A stretch of DNA of 64,000 nucleotides from Halichoerus grypus (taxonomy: Eukaryota > Chordata > Mammalia > Carnivora > Phocidae), in assembly GCF_964656455.1 (NCBI RefSeq), contig NC_135726.1, positions 23,199,168-23,263,167 on the forward strand. The letters are read 5' to 3'. Numbering within the stretch: the stretch's first letter is position 1; each line of letters begins with the position of its first letter. Shown here one piece after another: positions 56,686-64,000 of this stretch. Below the pieces are notes generated by a model. That model was not told the origin of the DNA and made no database searches. It saw only the letters and a program-made list of their open reading frames with translations. The translations under genes were made by a program, and so were the position numbers.

Positions 56686-58204
56686 TCATTCTCACTGTTC
56701 TGGGACAGGAATGAAAGACAGTGCCTCCCAGGACAGTATGAAGAACAGCAGGACCTGTTCAGATGCAGCTAAAGAATGACGGCCGAATTTGGCATGGGGT
56801 AGTCACTCAACAAGTATTTGTAAAATCCTGAAAGAATGTGGGAAATGAGAAGACCATGGCAGGCAGCCTCATAAACAGCTTATCCCCACTTTAATGACAT
56901 CTTTCCCTTGACGAGTTCCAGGCTGATGCCTTTTGTGAGTTTAGCAAAAAGACAGACCTTTCACTGTTGTCTCCTCTAACCTGCCCATCACTTGTTCAGT
57001 CTGTGGAACCCCCTGACAGCTAGGGAAGTCCCATTTGTAGGACCGGCTGCATCATTTGTCTCAGAGAGAACCTCACTGTATATTAGATATAATTTTTCAT
57101 TTGTTTAAAAAGGTAATTTCAGCATACAGACTCACATACCAAGAATGTCCCTCTTCTCTCCATCCACTCAAATCTCACCTGTACTTTCAGACCCATCGCC
57201 AAATCCATCTCCTTTTCAAAGCCTTCTCTCTGACCCCTCTTCCAATTCTATTGTAATTACTGTCCCTGCCACTCACACTGTAATCTCTCAGGAGCTGCCT
57301 GATGATATCTATGCTACTATTTTCTTCCCGGTTATTTTATATTCTGCGTTATTTTTTAACTATCATGATGTATATGTCTTATCCCTCCCTCGATCATTAG
57401 ATGGACTCTATCCCTGTCGCCTGGCAAGAGCTAGGCCACATATTTATGTGTGAGTAGAAAAGTTATGCATGCAAAAAGGGCTCGTTCCAACAAATATCAG
57501 ATCACATATATCAGGGACATTTTTAGGGGAAAACCATGGAAAACTGCCCTACGGAATGGGTGATTTTAAAGATTTTTCAAGGGAATTTTAGTTGAATTGG
57601 CTTGACAAATGCTGCTTTAGCATAAATTATATCACCATATCTAAGGAAAGAATGGGCCAACAGATGAATAATGAAGTTCCAGAGGCATAAATTGTGTAGT
57701 CCAGGTTGCAGACCTGTCTCTATCGTGGAGATTTAGGGTATCGTTCTGCGAGCCTGACACAACCAACATCCGTGCTCTGATGCCAGGCATACCAAAGAGA
57801 TTTCTGATAATGGTGTCACTTCTCTTGGAGTTGGTCTATAGACATGGAATGTTCATCCAAATAAATTGTTCCTGTGATCACACTACCTCATCACCTATTC
57901 CTTCTTATGATTTCTAGAAAAGTGCATCATCTATCCTCTGTTTATTGCTCTGGATTTATTCCCCCCTTACTTTCCACAAAGTCCCTTCTTGTTGCCTGAT
58001 GATGTTTCGCCCTTTGGGAATTCAAGTTGCTCCCTCAGCCTGAAACATATCTCTAAATGATGAGATGACAGAAAATGTCCTTGATTTTGTCTTGAGCAGT
58101 GATGTTCTGCTGATCAATACACACAGGACAGGCAGTGACAGAATGAGAATGGAAGAGAGGGCAGGGGAGAATCCCAGGGGCCACTCTGCACCTAGGAAAG
58201 ACTC
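56686..58204. other. Mostly unique sequence with an L2-like patch
   Basis: 57140-57290 ('cactcaaatctcacctgtac', 'caaagccttctctctgaccc') resembles forward L2. A tail-like 'actcaacaagtatttgtaaa' lies near 56807. Frames at 57056-57453 overlap the L2-like patch. No gene. Confidence 0.45.
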
Positions 58205-58500
58205 AGATGTCCCCCACTAAAAATGAAAAGCCATTGAAGGTCTCTAGGCAAAAATGCATGTTAGAAGTTCTTTGACTTTTTGTGGAGAATGCTTGGTGTG
58301 GGTGAAGAATGGAGATAAGAAGTTTGTTATAAAGCTATTGCCATAGTTGGATGAAAAGTAATGATAGGCTGAAGGAAGACAGTGGCAACAGAGGAGAGCT
58401 GTCATGGATCCAAGATATATTTACAAAGTGAAACCAGAGGTACTCATAATTGAGAACATTCAGATCAGCTGGGTTGGAGGAGATGGAAAACAGGATAATA
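58205..58500 (-). mobile_element. L2 LINE fragment
   Basis: Reverse L2: 'aaaagccattgaaggtctct', 'gaagaatggagataagaagt', 'aagctattgccatagttgga', 'ggatccaagatatatttaca', 'gctgggttggaggagatgga'. Confidence 0.7.
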
Positions 58501-59249
58501 AAAGACCCTTGTCTTGAAAAGGTAAATAGTACTATTTGGGTTTTTGTCGGTCCTCACTGAATACAAGCCAAGTGGTTTTTCTTGAATTGGTTTCCTCAAA
58601 GTGCCGCAATAACAATTTATGGTACCTCTCTCCTTTTATAATTGTTAAATGAACGAGATGCCTTACACCATGCATCATGTAATCATTCCCACAGATCCTA
58701 ATGTTAACATCCTTGAGATTTTCTAAGCATTGGTTAAATACTTTAACTGTCTAAAGTAATTGGCTTCAAGAACTTGAACACATCAATATTAATAGAGAAA
58801 TTAGGCTTTGACGTTCCTTTACAAAAAGAATAATGATAAAAATAAATCCAAGGGGTACAGTGTAATGTGTGCTAACGAGAGAGAGACAGTGATGGTCTGA
58901 GCTCTGTGTTCACTCTCCTGTGATGGCTGATTAATGGATGTGCGTGTGCTTCCGACTGAAATGCAGATGCAGGCGTGTCCCAGAAAATGAGACCTATGGT
59001 AAAGAATGAGGCCCACATGCTCTAACAGCTTTGGTTTCCTCTAGATCTAAGGATTATCAGGGTCTCCCTCCAGTACTCAGTGACTGGGGAGATCAGAGCC
59101 TTTCAATCACACTATAAAATGCACAAGAGAGCTGCAAGCACATGGTTAATTACTCTGACACATAATTATACTGGGTCAACAATCAGAGGCTGACCACAGG
59201 ATTTTGAAGGAAAGTTGGTGAGAGGCTTAAGAAAGAACAGAATTTCAGA
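58501..59249. other. Unique noncoding sequence
   Basis: No gene or recognised repeat. Confidence 0.4.
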
Positions 59250-59345
59250 GGTAGAAAAAGCTTAGGTATTATTTTTACTCCTTGCCTCATAAAGAAACTG
59301 AGTCTCAGAGAAAATAAGACACTTAAATAAGATCAGACAAATAAT
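59250..59345 (-). repeat. MIR core fragment
   Basis: 'cctcataaagaaactgagtc' then 'tcagagaaaataagacactt' is the reverse MIR core. Confidence 0.65.
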
Positions 59346-59407
59346 TAAATTGTGTTTACCCATGGTTCTGTCATAAATGTCAAAACATTTGCATATCTCT
59401 TCGTGAA

Positions 59408-60040
59408 AAGGGCTCCTTTTTTTAAAAAATTTTTTATTGTTATGTTAATCCCCATACATTACACCATTAGTTTTAGATGTAGTGTTCCATGATTCATTGT
59501 TTGTGCATAACACCCAGTGCTCCATGCAGAACATGCCCTCTTTAATACCCATCACCAGGCTAACCCATCCTCCCAGCCCCCTCCCCTCTAGAACCCTCAG
59601 TTTGTTTTTCAGAGTCCATCGTCTCTCATGGTTCGTCTACCCCTCCAATTTCCCCCCCTTCATTCTTCCCCTCCTGCTATCTTCTTCTTTTTTTTTTTTT
59701 TTCTTAACATATATTGCATTATTTGTTTCAGAGGTACAGATCTGAGATTCAACAGTCTTGCACAATTCACCGCGCTTACCAGAGCACATACCCTCCCCAG
59801 TGTCTATCACCCAGTCACCCCATCCCTCCCACCCCACCCCCCACTCCAGCAACCCTCAGTTTGTTTCCTGAGATTAAGAATTCCTCATATCACTGAGGTC
59901 ATATGATACATGTCTTTCTCTGTTTGACTTATTTCACTCAGCATAATACCCTCCAGTTCCATCCATGTTGTAGCAAATGGCAAGATCTCATTCCTTTTGA
60001 TGGCTGCATAATATTCCATTGTATATATATACCACATCTA
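59408..60040 (-). mobile_element. Carnivore L1 3' end (younger copy)
   Basis: Antisense, 3' end at left. It is less diverged than the 48.4 kb copy and extends to 'gcataatattccattgtata' and 'tatataccacatct', where it is 5' truncated. Flanks 'gggctcctttttt' and 'gggcctcctctttt' may be the target duplication. The 3' UTR contains two related units (59430-59640 and 59704-59880), each including 'aaccctcagtttgttt', separated by a T-rich tract at 59684-59702. No ORF2 domain survives beyond the last codons. Confidence 0.9.
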
Positions 60041-60274
60041 GGGCCTCCTCTTTTCTCATTGGTTATATGTATACAAGAATGCCTCCTTATAGAAATTAAA
60101 ACAGAAGACATATTTAAAGTATATATGAAGGGCTAGAATCTCAATAAATGATTATTGCTCCATTATTCATTTTTTTTATATTGAGGAAGTAATAAGCATT
60201 TAAAAATGTCTGCTTCGTAATTTCTTCCAAAACGTCTAGGGAATTGTAATGGTAGACCACCTGAAATCCTGTAT
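60041..60274. other. Unique AT-rich sequence
   Basis: Nothing recognised. Confidence 0.4.
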
Positions 60275-61005
60275 TCACTCTCCCTCTCATGATTTTACCT
60301 ACTATGCATGTCTCCACTCCATATAATTTTCTCCTTATCTGTTTTCACTCTCCTTCTTAGACCCATTATGGGGGTCTTACAAGGTGGGAATGGTAAGCTC
60401 CTAGTTGGGCTCTTTGTATCCACTCTTGCCCTACTCCAGTATTTTCTCCAAATAGCCCCCAAAATAGTTAAAATGCCATGTCCTCATGACACGACTGCAA
60501 AGGTCGTAATCCTCAGTGCCTTCCCAGTGTTTTAGAATATATCCCCAAATCTTGCTGATGTGCCCTTTGACTCATGTCCTGCACTCATCTTGTGTTTTTC
60601 TTTGTGATTCATTCATTCTGCTCTTTTTGTCAGTGATCAACTCTATCTTGCTCCTTCCTCCCATTCAGTCTTTGCAACTGCCCTCCCTCTGCCTGAAATA
60701 AATGTACTGCTGCCCTCATTCCCTTTTCAATGACCTCCTGAGCTTTCTCCCCGATTTCTCCTGTGTCATTTCCTCAGCGTCCTGTAGCTTAGGCCAGGCC
60801 ATTTTGTCGTACACTCCCATACAAGTGATGCCTTCCCTTTTCAGCAGTTTTTTCCATTCATCATTACATTGTAATTTACTGCTGGTTTCCCATGTAGACC
60901 CTAAACTCCATGAGGGTATGGTATGGACAATGTATTTGATGGGGCTCGCCACAATGCCTGACGCGTATTCGACACCTAACATTCATTTGTTTACCAAATT
61001 TTAGA
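60275..61005 (+). mobile_element. L2 LINE 3' portion
   Basis: Forward L2 over 700 bp: 'atgtcctcatgacacgactg', 'cctcagtgccttcccagtgt', 'actgccctccctctgcctga', 'gacctcctgagctttctccc', 'ccctaaactccatgagggta', 'gccacaatgcctgacgcgta'. Frames within it (60308-61004) are L2 shadows on a pyrimidine-rich strand. Confidence 0.75.
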
Positions 61006-62074
61006 TTCAAATCATTTATGCACAAGGGACCTAAGATTCTTCTAGTTTGTACCCTCATTGTAAGGGGAAAAGGATAAAAGTCCAGAGACATAAATGGACT
61101 TCTCAGAAAGCCGGGTCTGGGGACTGTATCAAGGCCTCTTCATCTGATGATGCTTCTCTAGTTCTTCTACCTAGTTCAAGTCCTTATGCTTCTTGTGCAT
61201 TGTGGGTGAGCTATTCATTCCTAAGAAATTCTTATTACTTTCTGTTTTTTTCTGTGAATATTTAAAGATTACAGAAACAAGCAATGTGGGTGTCCAATAG
61301 TTCTTAATATAAAGAGAGGTTCTTGATCATATCTGCCAGCTTTCTATTAAAGTTCCCCAAGTAGAAGCCTGCCAGGGCAAATTTCAAATAAAATATTAAA
61401 TAATATAGAAATGATTTTACTTTGCAGAGTTTTTTTGTGACTCAGTAGTTACTTTAGATATTACTATCCTGTACTAATTCCTTTATACAGGATTTTAAGT
61501 AAGAAAACTGTAAATCACAATACTCCAGGGACAGCTAGGCACATTGGAGGGCAGTTAGGCTTCTTCTATCCTTCAGTTCTTCCTGGCCAGACTCTGACTA
61601 ATTTCCTTAGCACCTCCACTTATATGTACACGAAGGACTGGAAAGGTTCACATCTTTCCAATCAGAAGTGCTGCATGGATCACTAACTTTGAAAGGGAAG
61701 TCAGGTACTCAACCTCTCTGCTCTGTCAGGGGAAGGAAAGCCTTTCAATTCAATCTCGAGTTATCTGGAAACTCTTCTCTGCAGCATGTTAATTGACTGT
61801 TTTAAAGGACACTGGTTTAGAAAAAAAAAATAAGAATAAATGTTCTAGCTGCTGACAATCCACACATTATCACCTTAAGCTTAACCTAATTAGATTGAGT
61901 CACCAGTCAGAAGTTTTGACCTTCAGAGAGAACATTGTTACTGACTTCAGTCAACCATATATATTTCATACTGAATATGAGATCTCAAAAAAGAAAACCA
62001 AATTGTTCATACACAGCATGTGGCCTGCGAATACTTTTGACTCATTGCCCATCTGCACAATGAGAGAATGGGGG
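61006..62074. other. Unique noncoding sequence
   Basis: No gene or recognised repeat over 1.1 kb. A short A-run near 61822-61831. Confidence 0.45.
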
Positions 62075-62090
62075 AAATGATAGTAGTCTT

Positions 62091-62282
62091 GGGCGCCTGG
62101 GTGGCTCAGTTGGTTAAGCGACTGCCTTTGGCTCAGGTCATGATCCTGGAGTCCCGGGATCGAGTCCCGCATCGGGCTCCCTGCTCAGCAGGGAGTCTGC
62201 TTCTCCCTCTGACCCTACCCCCTCTCATGCTCTCTCTATCTCATTCTCTCTCTCAAATAAATAAATAAAAATCTTTAAAAAA
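62091..62282 (+). mobile_element. Can-SINE (SINEC), young
   Basis: Forward copy with 'cctggagtcccgggatcgag' (the same subtype as 14806, 46978 and 56094, opposite strand) and a short A tail. Perfect duplication aaatgatagtagtctt at 62075-62090 and 62283-62298. Confidence 0.98.
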
Positions 62283-62298
62283 AAATGATAGTAGTCTT

Positions 62299-62954
62299 TA
62301 TAATAGTATATTAATATTAGCGGGCATTTTTTTTTGTTTTTAAAAAATGGCATAGTGATTTAACAAACATTATGAGGTCTAGTGAATCAGTAATTTCTCA
62401 TCTTTAAAAAGATAGAGAGACTTGAGTTATGGAAAGAAGAAAAAAATACATAAACTGAAAGGCTGTAATAGTACAGACAAGTCAAGGAAAAGCATAAAAA
62501 TGTGTACAAGACACAACCCAAAACAGATAGAGGCATATTAAAGGTTTTTTTTTTTGTGTTATTCCTACCTATGGCACGGAGAAAATGGCACCATTTTTCC
62601 ACAACAGTGGGTACACTGCTGGGCTGTTTAAACAGTCGTTGGGCAAGTCCATATGATAGTTTCTTGGGGAAGGAGAATTCCAAAAGTTCATGTAGACAGG
62701 GTAACTTCTAAAGACCAGGCACAACTGGGAAACAAATTCTTCCCAGGAACACCTGCTGAAGATGAAAGATTCATTCCCAACATGAAGTTGGCCTCGGATC
62801 AGCCAACTCTGCTTCCTACAACTGAGCCTCCTTTACGTCTACTCTTTCTCTAAGAATTCCATGTTTAGAAAACACTGAGTGAGAAAAAAGAGGAGAATGG
62901 CAAACACTGGCATCTACTGAGTAAGATGTCATGTTTTCTGCCAAGTGCAGAGTA
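62299..62954. other. Unique noncoding sequence
   Basis: No gene. Overlapping frames at 62387-62853 on both strands lack features. Confidence 0.45.
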
Positions 62955-63030
62955 GATTAATGTACAGTGCCTTACACATAGCACACAATGAATAGTAAGT
63001 ATGTTGTTACTGTTATTATAATTATTATAT
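62955..63030 (+). repeat. MIR tail fragment
   Basis: 'gtacagtgccttacacatag' then 'cacacaatgaatagtaagta' and 'ttgttactgttattataatt' is the MIR 3' tail. Confidence 0.65.
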
Positions 63031-63049
63031 CCTTCAGTGTCATATTTCT

Positions 63050-63200
63050 CAGAGCATGGCGCTGCTTAGCCCACATTAGAATTACCTAGAATGCTTGTTA
63101 GAAATGTAGATTCCTGGGTTCCAATCAAGGTGTTTTAAATCAGAATCTCACTGGGCAAGGCCCAAGAATCCATATTTTGAACAAATAAAATGTTGATTCA
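63050..63200. mobile_element. MER5A-type hAT remnant
   Basis: 'ttagaattacctagaatgct', 'tgttagaaatgtagattcct', 'aaatcagaatctcactgggc', 'aaggcccaagaatccatatt' follow the MER5A order. Confidence 0.75.
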
Positions 63201-64000
63201 AACTAACAACTGAAAAGTACTATTTTATATGCCACTACTTTACACTTTTTGTTTCATTTAATGCTTGCAAAAAAATCTGATTTTACAGGACAGAAAATGG
63301 GGGCTCGCTCAGTTCTTGTAAATCCACACAGAGCTGATATTCCAATAAAGTTCCGCTTGACTTCAAACTGTGTCCTTTCAACTATTTGAAGCAGTGAGTT
63401 GTGAAAAAAAAAAAGAAAATCCATGCTCATGGGAATTACTGTTCTGGGATGGTCTTTGGTATTGCTTTAGCCCTGCCACAAGGAGAGGAGGAAAGAAATT
63501 AACAACATGGAGACTGCCCACTGAAGACACTAATTTAGTGCTCATCAAGGAAGAAAATAATAGCTGGCTCTCTCAATCTCCCACATTTATATGGTAAGCC
63601 TTACTTCAAAGTCACCCTGGAAAATTACATGACATTTTTATCACAGTAATTTTCAGACTGGGTCATTATCTTTAACCAAACATTTGTGCCACACTTTGAA
63701 CAGACACATATATCAGGCAGGCAGTAGACTGTTCTAGCAAATTCAAGGGGAGATTTTTGCACAGTCTTTTTGGGATTGTCAATCAAGAGATGATGGTGTT
63801 AAGGGAATGAAGGAAAGAAATGTCAGAGGAGAAAGTGTAACCAACTGACAAGCCCAGTTATCAACCCGAAGCACTAAGACTGGGGACTGGGGTTTCAGCT
63901 AAATGGGCTGTCCCTCCTCATATAAATGGCTAGTGCTTAAGAGATAATTCTAAAATGTCTATCCCAAACTGGAATCCCAGGCCTCTTATGTGTTAGTGGT
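63201..64000. other. Unique noncoding sequence to window end
   Basis: No gene or recognised repeat. An A-run lies near 63403-63413. The 75-codon frame at 63370-63597 has no domain. Confidence 0.45.

Noticed and set aside
59482..60004. Proline/leucine-rich frames on both strands
   Set aside because: They lie inside an antisense L1 3' UTR that is pyrimidine-rich. They have no gene features.
1..64000. CRISPR arrays, operons, prophage or bacterial promoters
   Set aside because: No spaced direct repeats of the right kind, no operon-like frames, and abundant mammalian retroposons throughout. The window is vertebrate nuclear DNA.

Overview
This 64 kb window is nuclear DNA from a mammal, almost certainly a carnivoran. 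It holds at least 19 copies of the tRNA-Lys-derived Can-SINE (SINEC): plus-strand copies begin near ggcgcctgggtggctcag and end in (TAAA)n plus a poly-A tail. It also holds carnivore-type L1 3' ends. The SINE bodies resemble the arctoid type (bears, seals, mustelids). They lack the dog-type head (GGGATCCCTGGGTGGCGCAG) and the cat-type middle. The family and species cannot be resolved by eye.

I find no protein-coding gene, no functional RNA gene and no CpG island. Every open frame is short (135 aa at most), AT-driven, without recognisable domains or splice context, or lies inside a retroposon. The only recognisable coding sequence is fossil: C-terminal pieces of L1 ORF2 (7.2, 48.9 and 55.1 kb, all minus strand) and of L2 ORF2 (20.3 kb minus, 41.2 kb plus). 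The window reads as AT-rich intergenic or deep intronic DNA.

Layout. 0-5 kb: mostly unique, with MIR and L2 scraps. 5.1-5.6 kb: old L1 3' end (+). 6.7-9 kb: old L1 (-) and an adjoining ancient repeat. 9.1-10.2 kb: L2. 11-20 kb: SINE-rich and nested (SINE inside a hAT element, SINE inside an L2, SINE inside the end of a Tigger1-like element), plus a dispersed sequence occurring at 15.1, 17.4 and 19.5 kb. 20.3-23.6 kb: L2, MIR and a MER58-like element. 23.7-26.7 kb: largely unique. 26.7-27.6 kb: solo LTR, SINE and a second LTR-like piece. 28-30.7 kb: MIRs, microsatellites, a SINE and a MIR split by a palindromic element. 30.7-39.4 kb: mostly unique. 39.4-46.9 kb: L2, MIR, MER5A and MER20 remnants. 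48.4-60 kb: L1 and L2 pieces, with three SINEs in 750 bp at 55.5-56.3 kb and a younger L1 3' end at 59.4 kb. 60.3-64 kb: L2, one young SINE, MIR and MER5A scraps.

Nothing here amounts to a new biological system. The points most worth a second look are the layered Tigger1-like element, the three-copy unclassified sequence, the duplicated 3' UTR unit of the younger L1, the palindromic element that splits a MIR, and several unique stretches that could be conserved noncoding DNA. Repeat family names come from recognising consensus-like sequence, not from a database search; boundaries of old elements are approximate.
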